From Opitutaceae bacterium (GTDB lineage Bacteria > Verrucomicrobiota > Verrucomicrobiae > Opitutales > Opitutaceae): 18,294 bases of DNA. A program made the translations under genes and the position numbers. Position 1 is the stretch's first letter. Each line of letters starts with the position of its first letter. The stretch lies in the NCBI GenBank assembly GCA_031266495.1, contig JAISAX010000731.1:1-18294 (forward strand), given 5' to 3'. A model generated the notes under the pieces. The model saw only the letters and a list, made by a program, of their open reading frames with translations. It had not been told where the DNA came from and did no database searches. Positions 1-7,800 of this stretch are shown here, one piece after another.

Positions 1-327
1 GGGGGTAGGTCGGGACTACACGCACCTTGGAAAAATCAGACGCCACTGATCAGCGGGTTACGCGGCGCACACGTCCGAAAAAAACGGCTTTCAAGGTCGA
101 GTAGCGGAAGTCGGGTTAGTCGAAGGTCAGAAGTCGTATGTCCCAAGTCGCCAGCGGCCCCGCTGCGCGGAACATTTCTGCCGTCAATCCTCTCAAGATG
201 GCCTCTCTCACGGATCCGTAGTGACTTTCGACTTTCCGGCTTTTGACCTTCGACTGATCGCTAGTTTGAGAGGCCCCCCTCCCATCCGTCATCCCGGCAG
301 CATACGCTTCTTGAAAGAACGAAGCCG
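1..327. other. Gene-free left edge with an imperfect inverted repeat
   Basis: I see no convincing gene here. The stretch holds an imperfect inverted repeat: 118-136 matches the reverse complement of 237-255 at 17 of 19 positions. Several AAGTCG/AGGTC-like words surround the arms, at about 97-150 and 221-266. A short GC-rich palindromic core (GCGGCCCCGC) lies at 154-163 between the arms. This is compatible with a small dispersed palindromic repeat upstream of the DUF433 gene. No clear promoter could be assigned. Confidence 0.5.
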
Positions 328-582
328 ATGTCTATTTGTAAGCGCATGACATTTCCCGAAATCGGCAGAGTGACGATCGACCCGTTGGTGATGGGAGGGA
401 AACCGTGCATTCGTGGCATGCGTGTCACGGTGGGGACCATCACGGGCCTGGTAGCTTCTGGAGCGTCTTTTACCGAGATACTCCGTCTCTATCCCTACCT
501 GGAGGAAGAGGATTTAAAAGCAGCCCTTGCTTATGCCGCTTGGCGCTCGGAGGAACGGGAACTTGATCTCCAGACAGCATGA
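328..582 (+). CDS. DUF433 family antitoxin-like protein
   Basis: This is an 84-residue protein of the DUF433 (COG2442) type, a small DNA-binding-like family usually found as the antitoxin partner of a PIN-like DUF5615 toxin. The family core is visible as RVTIDPLVMGGKPCIRGMRV at about residues 14-33, followed by the T-I-T-G-L-V, ILRLYPYLEEEDLKAALAYAA helical part. Length is normal for the family. The start at 328 follows a weak purine-rich stretch (GAAAGAACGAAG). A second ATG at 346 (residue 7) is an equally possible start. The stop overlaps the start of the next gene by ATGA (579-582), the usual translationally coupled layout of this pair. The antitoxin looks intact although its partner is broken. 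Family assignment is from motif recognition; the DNA-binding role is inferred from the family. Confidence 0.88.
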   Translation: MSICKRMTFPEIGRVTIDPLVMGGKPCIRGMRVTVGTITGLVASGASFTEILRLYPYLEEEDLKAALAYAAWRSEERELDLQTA

Positions 583-731
583 AGCTCCTTCTCGATATGA
601 ATCTGTCACCGGAGTGGGTTCCCATTCTGGAGACTGCCGGATGGCAAACGATTCATTGGTCGATGGTCGGGAGAGCCACAGCCACTGACACTGAAATCAT
701 GGCGTGGGCCAAAGAAACCACGCAAAAATAA
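579..731 (+). pseudogene. Truncated DUF5615 PIN-like toxin
   Basis: The frame begins at the ATG that overlaps the DUF433 stop and encodes only 50 residues, starting MKLLLDMNLSPEWVPIL. The DUF5615 (COG4634) hallmarks are present: the N-terminal LLLDMNLSP strand with its acidic residue, and the W-S-M-V-G...TDTEIMAWA segment. Family members are normally about 110-120 residues and continue with a THDLDFG motif. Here the similarity stops at MAWAKE and the last codons (ACC ACG CAA AAA TAA) lie in the left arm of the palindromic element at 718-948, which supplies the stop. No continuation of the toxin is visible to the right of the element. The product lacks the second acidic motif and is very probably inactive, so the antitoxin would be an orphan. 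Confidence 0.85.
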
Positions 732-948
732 CCTGTTCAATTTTGACACAGAGACCACAGAGCTATGACACAGAGTTCACAGAGGGCCAAACGACTTTTC
801 AGATCTCTTTGAATTCCTCATATTTTATTAAAAACCAATCTGTAACGAAAACAGATGAACCTTGAATTTATCAAACCACACCTCTGTGAACTCTGTGTCA
901 TAGCTCTGTGTCCTCTGTGTCAAAATTGAGTACGTTATTTGTGCGTGG
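718..948. repeat. 231-bp MITE-like palindromic element with 68-bp inverted arms
   Basis: The left arm 718-785 and the right arm 881-948 are inverted copies matching at 62 of 68 positions. They enclose an AT-rich centre of about 95 bp (786-880) without coding potential. The outer ends read CCACGC...GCGTGG. The arms contain reiterated CACAGAG/CTCTGTG words. As RNA or single-stranded DNA the element would fold into one long hairpin. It sits exactly where the DUF5615 toxin gene loses similarity. No obvious target-site duplication is seen (flanks AAAGAAA and ACCCTTA). A non-autonomous mobile element or a recombined palindromic repeat are both possible. No transposase is present. Confidence 0.85.
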
Positions 949-1029
949 ACCCTTAGCCCGGAAACGAGCCGACAGCGTCAGGACCGTTTCTGTCCGCTGA
1001 AAATGGTTACAAAGCCCCGCCCTCCGGTT
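949..1029. other. Short spacer with nested hairpin downstream of the HIRAN gene
   Basis: Within the 81 bp between the palindromic element and the HIRAN gene stop, bases 973-999 can fold into a nested hairpin. CAGC 973-976 pairs with GCTG 996-999, and GGAC 981-984 with GTCC 992-995. It lies about 30 bp downstream of the minus-strand operon end, so it might contribute to termination, but no T-run follows it. Confidence 0.3.
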
Positions 1030-1779
1030 TCAGCCAACCAACGGAGTAAATTCACTGGAAGACATCGGCTGATGCTTTTCCCAGCATCCGTTCAGTTCAA
1101 TGAGAACACGTTGTTTGGAAGGCGCCGGCATGGGATTGATCCTGACCACCTTCGCCTTGTATTTCCCCGGCCCTTCGACCATCGCCTGAAGGAGATCCTG
1201 GACGAGATAACGGGGCGCCCAGCCAATCATGAAATAATCCTCCGTCTGGAGTTGTACGGCGAGCGTGGTCGCCGGATTGGTCAACTCCAGGGTCACAAAA
1301 AGTTTTTCCCCTGGAACCAGCCGATCAATGCGCTCCTGGGCAGTTGCCGCAAGATGACGCCATCCGTGCAGGAAAAAACGGCAACGAAATGACCCATCCT
1401 CCGCACGTTCGAGTTTCGGGAAAACCTCAAAGCTGTCCGTGGCCCGGAAACCGCCGTCAACCGCCAGCATCTCGACCGGATCGGCCTCGGCGGGCGAGAG
1501 ATCCAGACGACGCAAGTAGTCTCCGAAATCGGGGCGACTGGACGTAAGGACGCGATTCTGAAACATCGGAAACAGCACGCGTGAATGATAATCCTCACGC
1601 AATTCGGGGAAATCGATCAGGGCCGGGAAACCCGCTTCCCGCCGGGCATCCTCGGCCCCCTTGATGTAGCGGAACCGATAATCGGAACGGGACAGGCCAA
1701 CATCCAGCCGCCCCACTGGAAACCAGCGGCGCGTGCGGGCCTTGTCCTGCCATGCGAGAAAAAGTGTTTTGGATTTCAT
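1030..1779 (-). CDS. HipA-N-like / HIRAN domain protein
   Basis: This is a 249-residue protein. Residues about 1-125 (KTLFLAWQDK, PVGRLD, FPMFQNRVL, RPDFGDYLRRLDL, TDSFEVFP) resemble the extended region found next to HIRAN domains and the N-terminal subdomain of HipA. Residues about 133-200 form the HIRAN domain: FFLHGWRH, LVPGEKLFVTLELTNPATTLAVQLQ, then IGWAPRYLVQDLL. HIRAN domains are known mainly from SNF2-type helicases, where they bind DNA ends. I chose the ATG at 1779-1777 because it overlaps the stop of the upstream kinase gene by ATGA; an in-frame ATG further upstream (1857) would lie inside the kinase gene and adds unlikely residues. The pair is therefore translationally coupled. The cellular role is not known. 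I infer it assists or targets the kinase. Confidence 0.75.
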   Translation of the reverse strand: MKSKTLFLAWQDKARTRRWFPVGRLDVGLSRSDYRFRYIKGAEDARREAGFPALIDFPELREDYHSRVLFPMFQNRVLTSSRPDFGDYLRRLDLSPAEADPVEMLAVDGGFRATDSFEVFPKLERAEDGSFRCRFFLHGWRHLAATAQERIDRLVPGEKLFVTLELTNPATTLAVQLQTEDYFMIGWAPRYLVQDLLQAMVEGPGKYKAKVVRINPMPAPSKQRVLIELNGCWEKHQPMSSSEFTPLVG

Positions 1780-2732
1780 GGGAGGAGATGGCGAAGTTGT
1801 TCGAGATTGTAGCACAAAAGAGCAAGAGTGAATTCCCGGGCAACCGGCGTCATCCACTCACCGGGGATGCGATCAATGATAGCTTCAAAGTCCGTTTTGC
1901 TCAATCCACGGATTCTTTCCAGGGCCGGTCCAAAGATCACAGGCCAAGTGGAGGCTGCGCGCCGGACAAGTTCGAGCGGAGAGGGTCCGCGTGCGTCAGT
2001 ATCCGTCCAATAAATACCTCCGTGGCCGTTTTCAGAGTAAGCCGGAACGCGGCGATTGACCAGAAGTCTGCGCCGTCGTTCGTCATGCAGTTCCCGCCCG
2101 AGCGAAGAGGCATGGTCAAAGGTTGGCGCGAGCCAGCCACGCCATTGATCGCCGGCTCGCCGCAGGAGCAAACCCCAGTTTTCGTGATGCCGGTCGGTGT
2201 TGCCGATCAAGGCGTCGAGCACGAGATAGCCGGCCATGGCGATCCGCGCCTTCTGCCGGTAGTCGGGAGTAATAAAGGCCTTTCCGATTGCTTCGAAAAT
2301 CGCGGTCAGCGTATGTCCGGAATGGCGGAAAGTGGCGCGGGGATCGTAACCGGCAAAGGTTTTTACGAGCAGCTGATTGCCATGAAACAAGTTGAGGCCG
2401 TCGCGGACAAACGACTCGGTGGCAGACCCCTGGACTCCCTGAAACTGGCACAATTCGACTCGCGCATGGGAAATGCCGAGGCGTTCGCAAATTGAAGTGG
2501 CGATCTTTTCAGCCCAATGCTGTCCGGTACCAGGTTGCGGATACTTGAACAACCACATCCGCGCGCCTTCAACTGGCTCACGGTACCAGAACTTGTCCTT
2601 GCTGCCCATTTGTTCGGGTTCCAGCACCCATTCGGGCCGGACTTCGATAACTGGATAAAGACAGGACATCGGACCGGAGTTTTCCCCGGTTGCCTGAACC
2701 GGGCAAACAATCTCTGTCCCGTGTCGCGACAT
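1776..2732 (-). CDS. HipA-like serine/threonine kinase domain protein
   Basis: This is a 318-residue protein of the HipA / PI3K-like kinase fold. Visible elements are the presumptive ATP-binding lysine in WLFKYP (K63) and the glutamate in HWAEKIA. The catalytic loop is DALIGNTDRHHENWG (D180, N185), and the metal-binding DFG-like element is PTFDHASSLG (D206). It lacks the usual HipA N-terminal subdomain, which may be supplied by the downstream, ATGA-overlapping HIRAN protein. No HipB-like helix-turn-helix antitoxin gene is seen on either side. The first ATG at 2732 is given, but a start at M22 (2669), just before SCLYPVIEVRPEWVLEPE, fits the family better. Kinase activity is inferred from intact motifs; the substrate is unknown. 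Confidence 0.82.
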   Translation of the reverse strand: MSRHGTEIVCPVQATGENSGPMSCLYPVIEVRPEWVLEPEQMGSKDKFWYREPVEGARMWLFKYPQPGTGQHWAEKIATSICERLGISHARVELCQFQGVQGSATESFVRDGLNLFHGNQLLVKTFAGYDPRATFRHSGHTLTAIFEAIGKAFITPDYRQKARIAMAGYLVLDALIGNTDRHHENWGLLLRRAGDQWRGWLAPTFDHASSLGRELHDERRRRLLVNRRVPAYSENGHGGIYWTDTDARGPSPLELVRRAASTWPVIFGPALERIRGLSKTDFEAIIDRIPGEWMTPVAREFTLALLCYNLEQLRHLLP

Positions 2733-2879
2733 TCAGATTCTCAACGCTACACAGCTTGAGTGTTGTTTTTTTTGACTGACGTTACGCGGTGCCCCCCCCT
2801 CCCCTGCTCCCCTCCCCATTTATTTGGAATTTTCCAATCCAATCTTTCGCTTCCGCTCATCTCTCGCAGAACATACAAG

Positions 2880-2899
2880 GGGCTTCGCTTGCGAAGCCC
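2880..2899. repeat. Perfect 9-bp stem hairpin, TT loop
   Basis: GGGCTTCGC (2880-2888), TT, GCGAAGCCC (2891-2899) form a perfect 9-bp stem with a two-base loop. The design is typical of REP-type palindromic units. No T-run follows on either strand, so it is not a standard intrinsic terminator. Confidence 0.7.
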
Positions 2900-2952
2900 G
2901 CGAGGATCTGACGCAACCGGGAATGCGCCAGCTCAGTTCGTCCGCCTGGCAC

Positions 2953-2972
2953 GGGCGCCGCAAGCGACGCCC
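2953..2972. repeat. 9-bp stem hairpin, AA loop
   Basis: GGGCGCCGC (2953-2961), AA, GCGACGCCC (2964-2972) pair at 8 of 9 positions; the ninth is a C-A mismatch on the plus strand (G-U on the minus-strand RNA). Stem length and loop size equal those of the hairpin at 2880-2899, which suggests the same class of palindromic unit. Confidence 0.6.
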
Positions 2973-3057
2973 CTACCTTCGGCGTGCGCACCTCCCGTTT
3001 TTGAGTATGATTTCCCTATGGAGCGACGGATTCGGCCGGGAGGCATTCCGGACCCGG

Positions 3058-3136
3058 ACCAACCGCGAAGACAACGCGAATAAAGACAAAGCCCGGAGAT
3101 CCATTGGGGGTTTATTCGCGTTCATTCGCGGTTGGT
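3058..3136. repeat. Long inverted repeat with CGCGAATAAA ends
   Basis: The left arm 3058-3084 (ACCAACCGCGAAGACAACGC...) and right arm 3111-3136 are near-perfect inverted copies: 27 versus 26 bases, differing only in the short GACA/TGA segment in the middle. The loop is 26 bases. The arms are rich in CGCGAA words. It lies about 77 bp beyond the end of the pseudopilin gene and could serve as a transcription-blocking or REP-like element. Confidence 0.75.
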
Positions 3137-3153
3137 TCGTCTGCTCCGGTTTT

Positions 3154-3181
3154 GGCACAGTCAATCCCGGTTCCCTGTGCC
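3154..3181. terminator. Possible terminator hairpin after the pseudopilin gene
   Basis: GGCACAG (3154-3160) and CTGTGCC (3175-3181) form a perfect 7-bp stem with a 14-base loop, 33 bp beyond the minus-strand stop at 3214. On the transcript the stem is followed by AAAACC rather than a U-run, so it is at best a weak or factor-dependent terminator. Confidence 0.3.
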
Positions 3182-3213
3182 CCGATCCGGAAATTCCCAT
3201 GACACGGCATCGA

Positions 3214-3876
3214 CTACTGCGGCGTCCAGAAAACGTCTCCTGAATCCGGATACGGAGGCGGCAGCGAGGCGACATGGCCATCCACAAACACGAAGTGGCA
3301 TTTGCCGTCGTGGACGTAGCCGGGCTTTTTGTATTTCTCGCTGTTGTTGCCACTTGCGTTCATGATGAGTTCCCACCCCGTGCCGCTGCACAACCCGTCG
3401 CCGAACAAACAGGTTCTGGATGGAGCCGGGACGTTGTGCATGTACTTTTTTATCGCCGTTCCCGTGTCACTGCTCGCCACGCCGCCGTTCATGGCATAAG
3501 TCTGGCATACGGCGTTCGAGATGGTCCCCGTTGCCGAGGCCACGTTTCGCTGGCAGATGAACGGACTCCGCCGATTGCTCGCAACCTTGATCAGCCCTCC
3601 GGGAATCGCGATATAGCCGCCCATCAGTTCGTAAACGTAGTTGGTATTGCCTCTGCCAACCGGGAACGCCCCTTTGTGTTCCTCCGCGTAGAGACCGGTG
3701 GCGGCGCCAAGCTGCCGGAGATTGTTGATACAATCCACATCTCTCGCCTTCTGGCGAACACTGGAAAGCACAGGAATCATGATGCCCGCAAGAACGCCAA
3801 TGATGGCGATTACGGTCAGCAACTCGATCAGCGTGAACGCAGGAGCATGCCCGGGCCGTGGTTTGCTTGTTTTCAT
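3214..3876 (-). CDS. Pseudopilin-like protein with H-X9-DG motif
   Basis: This is a 220-residue protein with the type II/IV prepilin N-terminus: a short basic leader, then AFTLIELLTVIAIIGVLAGI (residues 13-32), the conserved glutamate at position +5 (E18) and one hydrophobic helix. The expected cleavage is between A13 and F14, so the residue before the site is Ala instead of the usual Gly. The C-terminal part has the processing-associated H-X9-DG motif (H189, D199-G200, in VHDGKCHFVFVDGH), the signature of a very expanded family in Verrucomicrobiota, Planctomycetota and Lentisphaerota. The start at 3876 overlaps the stop of the upstream PEP-CTERM gene (ATGA), implying co-translation. The longer open frame upstream is antisense or out-of-frame sequence of that gene. 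Role: probably a surface or secretion-system-associated minor pilin; the exact function is unknown. Confidence 0.88.
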   Translation of the reverse strand: MKTSKPRPGHAPAFTLIELLTVIAIIGVLAGIMIPVLSSVRQKARDVDCINNLRQLGAATGLYAEEHKGAFPVGRGNTNYVYELMGGYIAIPGGLIKVASNRRSPFICQRNVASATGTISNAVCQTYAMNGGVASSDTGTAIKKYMHNVPAPSRTCLFGDGLCSGTGWELIMNASGNNSEKYKKPGYVHDGKCHFVFVDGHVASLPPPYPDSGDVFWTPQ

Positions 3877-4787
3877 GGGAGGAGGCGACGGGAAAGGACT
3901 GCGGCGGCGAAAACGAAACAACCGGCGAGCGCGGCTACCGTCGCAGGCTCGGGGACGACCGGAGGAGCAGGAGCGCCCGGTGTTCCGGTGATTGTAAAGT
4001 TGTCTATGCGATAAACGAGGTCGCTGGTGAGGTTGGCCAAACCTGCCCCGGCGATGTAGAGGCCGACGCCGGTGATATTTCCGGCAGGGAGTGCAGTGGC
4101 GACGAGGCTGCCGACACTGAGCGTGGCGTTGGGTGTCTCCGACGTGTCGGCGGCAACCGTAAGGTTTAGCAGGTGCCACTGATTGGCCCAAGGGTTGAGG
4201 GTGACACTTTTCGCCTGAACGGTGTTGACGGTGGTGGTGCCTTGCCCGTCGATGCTGACATACCATTGATCATTGATTTTGACGGTGATGTAGGTGTACC
4301 CGACGTTCTGGTTATCGTAAGCCAGCCATGAGAAAGTCAGTGTCCAGTCGGCGGGATTGATGGCGGAGAACTTGGCCGTGCCAGTGGCAGTGTTGCCGGT
4401 CTGGGCATCAAGATCGGTCCAGATGTGGCTGCGGTTGTAGGTGCCGTTCGGGACGTAGCCGTGGACGAAGCCGCGTTGGCCGTCGGGAAAGATGTTGGTT
4501 ACGTTTCCCGTGATAAACACGCCGGGATTGGCAACGCCGGTGTCGGAGAAATTTCTGGCTCCAGTATCACTGTTTTTTTGTCCGTTGACCGCGCGCCAAT
4601 AGACGGTGCTGATGGCGGTGCTTCCGAAGTTGTAGTAGGAGGCGGTATACAGCGTTACCGGGTCTTCGGCTTTCGCCGGGCAAGCGAACACGCTTGCGAT
4701 GACGGCGGCCAGAAGGACTGGCGCGCCGTTTTTCATGAGGATGCGGGATTTTTTCATTGGCGGTTGGTGTTTCAGGTTGGTTTTCAT
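3873..4787 (-). CDS. PEP-CTERM sorting-domain protein
   Basis: This is a 304-residue secreted protein. A signal peptide ends near residue 40 (VLLAAVIASVFACPAKA|ED). The middle is a Thr/Asn-rich beta-sandwich-like region (for example TLTFSWLAYDNQNVGYTYI, YRIDNFTITG), probably a lamin/concanavalin-like fold. The C-terminus carries the exosortase signal: VPEPAT at 278-283, a hydrophobic helix and the basic tail SRRLLP. Such proteins are processed by an exosortase/EpsH-type enzyme, which is not in this window, and remain with the envelope or matrix. ATGs at 4787, 4757 and 4736 are all possible starts; I give the longest. The gene follows the 1147-residue secreted protein with a 36-bp spacer that holds a C13 run, and overlaps the downstream pseudopilin gene by ATGA. 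No carbohydrate-binding residues can be named from sequence. Confidence 0.85.
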   Translation of the reverse strand: MKTNLKHQPPMKKSRILMKNGAPVLLAAVIASVFACPAKAEDPVTLYTASYYNFGSTAISTVYWRAVNGQKNSDTGARNFSDTGVANPGVFITGNVTNIFPDGQRGFVHGYVPNGTYNRSHIWTDLDAQTGNTATGTAKFSAINPADWTLTFSWLAYDNQNVGYTYITVKINDQWYVSIDGQGTTTVNTVQAKSVTLNPWANQWHLLNLTVAADTSETPNATLSVGSLVATALPAGNITGVGLYIAGAGLANLTSDLVYRIDNFTITGTPGAPAPPVVPEPATVAALAGCFVFAAAVLSRRLLP

Positions 4788-4799
4788 TGCTAACGAGGA

Positions 4800-4812
4800 G
4801 GGGGGGGGGGGG
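4800..4812. repeat. G13 homopolymer (C13 on coding strand) in operon spacer
   Basis: Thirteen consecutive G on the plus strand, flanked GAGGA...AGG. It lies between the stop of the 1147-residue gene (4824) and the start of the PEP-CTERM gene (4787). On the transcript it is a C13 run about 12 nt upstream of the start codon, a position where length changes could alter translation initiation. Confidence 0.9.
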
Positions 4813-4823
4813 AGGTTGGTTGG

Positions 4824-7800
4824 TCAGTTCCGGGCGTTGATGACATAATTCCCCGGCTGGCTGACGGGAACGCGCCAGTAACCAGCAGGGGCGGACGGGA
4901 TGGGTTGCGGTTCGAGTTTTGCTCCGTCGCAAGTGACGGCGGGCGAGATTTTTGCAGAGTAGAAAACGAGTTCGGGTTTCGCGTCTCCTTCAAATGGATA
5001 CTCCGGCGGGCGGGCGTGAAGCGTGATCCTGCCAGGCTCCCTGGAGACGAGTTCGACGCGAGCGGTGCCGGCGTCGAGCGCCTCGAAAGCGGTGCGGGAA
5101 AAAACGGATACAACGGTCTCGCCCGTGATTTTCCCGGCAACCGGCTTGCGGTTGACAAGATCGTAGCCGGTCAGTCCGTCCGCCAGCGTCAGCGTCTGCC
5201 CTTCGGCAAGGCAATACCAGCCGGCCTCCGTCGCGGTCGTGTCGCGGTTCAGGATTTTGAGTTTCCCGGCCTCGCGTAGCGCGGGCGGCGCGAGACCAAA
5301 AAAATCGGTGATCAGTTTGTCCAGGCCTGATACCGGATTGCCGGCCAGCACCATCAGGTTGCCTCCGCGCCAGCCCACGGTGCTTTTGTCGTGTTGTATC
5401 CATTGTCCACTACCGGCGAAGGCCGGGTTTTTGAAAAAATTGGCGGGCAGGTCGATGTCCATGGACAGCATGGATTTGATCGCGACGGTCTCCTTGCGGA
5501 TCTCGCCGCCCGCGGGGCTGACCGGCAGGACTTCGCGCAGGCTCTGCCGGAAGTCCTTGCTGGAACGCGCACCGGGGTCCGTGTAAAGACGGTCCCCGGC
5601 GCACAGTACGAGCACCTTTTTCTCCCGATCCCGGGGGATGTTGCGCAAAAAATCGCTCAGAAAACGGTCCGTTTTTCCGTCCGTGTATCCGGGATAAATG
5701 ACGATGTTCCGGTATTCTCCGTATTTGTCTGTCTGGTCGCTGAGGAATACATCCGGACCGAATGGTTCGAGCGGGACGGCGAGCGCGGGATCCTTGTGCG
5801 CGTAGTGTTTCCCGACCGGCTCGGGCGCGGCGGGCGGGAGGAACACCGCCAGCGGACGTTTTGTGCGGTTGATTTCCGGATACGGGCGCATGAGTTCGAG
5901 CTGGCCGCGCAGCACGGCGAGTTCGGTGGCCATGTAATGGATGTCCATCCACGCGAAGCGCGCGTAGGGGCTGCCGCCGCCGTAGCAAAACCAGTTGATC
6001 ACGGCGGGCTTGTACTGGAGTTCGTGAAACACGCCCCGGTAGAGGTTGGCGGCGGTGTTGCCGTCGGCGTTGCCGGTCTGGAATTCGTTGTACACGGGGC
6101 GGCGTCCGTTCAGCAGGCCTTGCTGGTAAATGTAGCTGCCGCGAAACTCGGTGACGGCGGGGTTGTAGTTGGTTTTGGCGTGCCCCATGTCGATCGGTTT
6201 GTCCGGTCGGGTGTCCAGCACATGCCAGAGGGTGGCGGCGTAGTAGTCGCCGCATACGTCGTGTTTCCGGTCCGCGCCGGCGAGCAGCCAGGGTTCGACG
6301 TAAACACTGGTGCTGGCCGATCCGTGACGCTCGGCGCGACAGGTGATGCGCAGGTACCAGTCGCGGGGAGAGCGTTCGAGGTCGAGGGCGGCGGCGGGGA
6401 TCGTCTCTCCCGCGGCCACCTTGAATGTCTTCTGGCGCTGCGCCCGCCGTTCCAGCGGATCGTTTGTCTGTATCTGTTCCACCGTGACGAGCAGGGGCGA
6501 CTGGTCCGCCTTGTCGAAGCCGGCCTTCAGCGCGGCCTCGAAACGGTCGTATCCGCGATAGGGGCCGAACACGCCGATACAGGCGCCCTCGGCGTTACGA
6601 AACGGGGGACGTATGGAGAGAACGGACTTGCCGGTTTTTTCGCTTTCAAAGACCCGTTCGCGGGCAAAGCGGGCCTGCGTGGCCTCGGGATCAAGCGTCA
6701 TGCCACGGTAGTTGTAATAGGTGACACCGGCGCCTTGGGACGGTATCCGGAGTTGCCGGACGCTTTGGGCGAATGCCGGCGGATACTGGCGGCTGAGGAG
6801 ACGCGAGGTGACGACAAGGCCGGACTCGTCAAAAACCCGGTCCACCGCGGCAATCGTTTCGGCGATGACGTGCTCCCGGTACAGGGTTTTGAGGAATCCG
6901 GCGTCTTCCCCGGTTTCCGGCATGGCAAGCCCCGCGGCGTCCCACGACGGGGCGTCGAAACCGAAATCGGAGCGGAAGGTGATGCCATCTCCGTTGGTAT
7001 CTTCCGAGGGCGACTTGTCGTTGTAGAGTCCCGCCAGCCAGACGCCGAACTCGCGCGAAGAGGCCGGGGTGTTGGTCATCGCCTCGACTTCTTCCCTGGT
7101 GTGGCCGGTGTAGCTGAAATTGGGGTTGATGTGCGGTTCGCTGCCCGAGGTGACGCCCAGGTTGAAACGGAAACGACGCGGATACTCCGGCAATGGCTTG
7201 CAGGCGTCGGCCAGGCGCTTCCGGCGTTTCTCGTCCCATTGCCCGAGTGGTATTGCGTTATGGATGACACGAATCCAGGGGATGCCGTTTTTTTCAAAAA
7301 GCGCGTTGCCGGCCTCGCCTTTGTCGTGAGCGGCAAAATCGAAAAGGTCGTTCAGAAAGGGGACATAGCGGAGCGCCTCCGGCGTCAGATAAACGTGCGC
7401 GCCGATCATCGGGCGGTAACTGTCCTGCCGGCTGTAAAGGTTGACGCCCCGTTGCCGGCCTTCGAGGTGGCGCGTCATGATGGACGCGTCTTCCGGGCGC
7501 GTTTTCCACAACTCAAGGTCGGAAAGCGCGGACGACGAAATCCACGCCGTCCGTCCGTCTGTATCTTGTTTTTCGATACTCCTTATTTCCTTGCCGTCGG
7601 CGAGCACGCGCAGGCGCGAGAGGCGGGCGGTGTCGGCGGAGGTGGACTTTTCCGGATCCACCAGGAGGCGGAGCATGATCTTGCGTCCCACCCATTTTGA
7701 AAGATCGGCATGGATGGCATGTGTTTCCCCACCCGGAGCCACGTGAAGATTGCCGACAAAATGCCACGTCCCTCCCGCGCCTCCCGCGCCGCTCGCGCCG

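Larger units (their letters stand above)
2733..3213. other. Gene-free repeat-rich region
   Basis: I see no credible gene in this 481-bp region between the HipA-like kinase (start) and the pseudopilin (end), both on the minus strand. It contains a T8 run (2765-2772), a C8 run (2792-2799), two 2-nt-loop hairpins (2880-2899, 2953-2972), a long inverted repeat (3058-3136) and a 7-bp stem at 3154-3181. It looks like a landing area for palindromic intergenic repeats. Promoter elements for the kinase gene should lie near 2740-2800 but none was clear. Confidence 0.6.

Noticed and set aside
718..948. CRISPR-like interpretation of the repeated CACAGAG words
   Set aside because: The words form inverted arms, not evenly spaced direct repeats, and there are no spacers or cas genes.
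2740..2772. Possible intrinsic terminator on the plus strand (CTCAA...TTGAG followed by T8)
   Set aside because: The stem has only 5 bp, the loop is 11 bases, and no plus-strand gene precedes it.
3877..4266. Upstream extension of the first pseudopilin frame
   Set aside because: It is Arg/His-rich sequence in the wrong frame of the PEP-CTERM gene; the prepilin leader defines the start at 3876.
5391..7700. Very long plus-strand open frame opposite the 1147-residue gene
   Set aside because: It is Arg/Gly/Val-rich with no recognisable motifs and lies antisense to a well-formed secreted protein. Long antisense frames are expected in GC-rich coding DNA.
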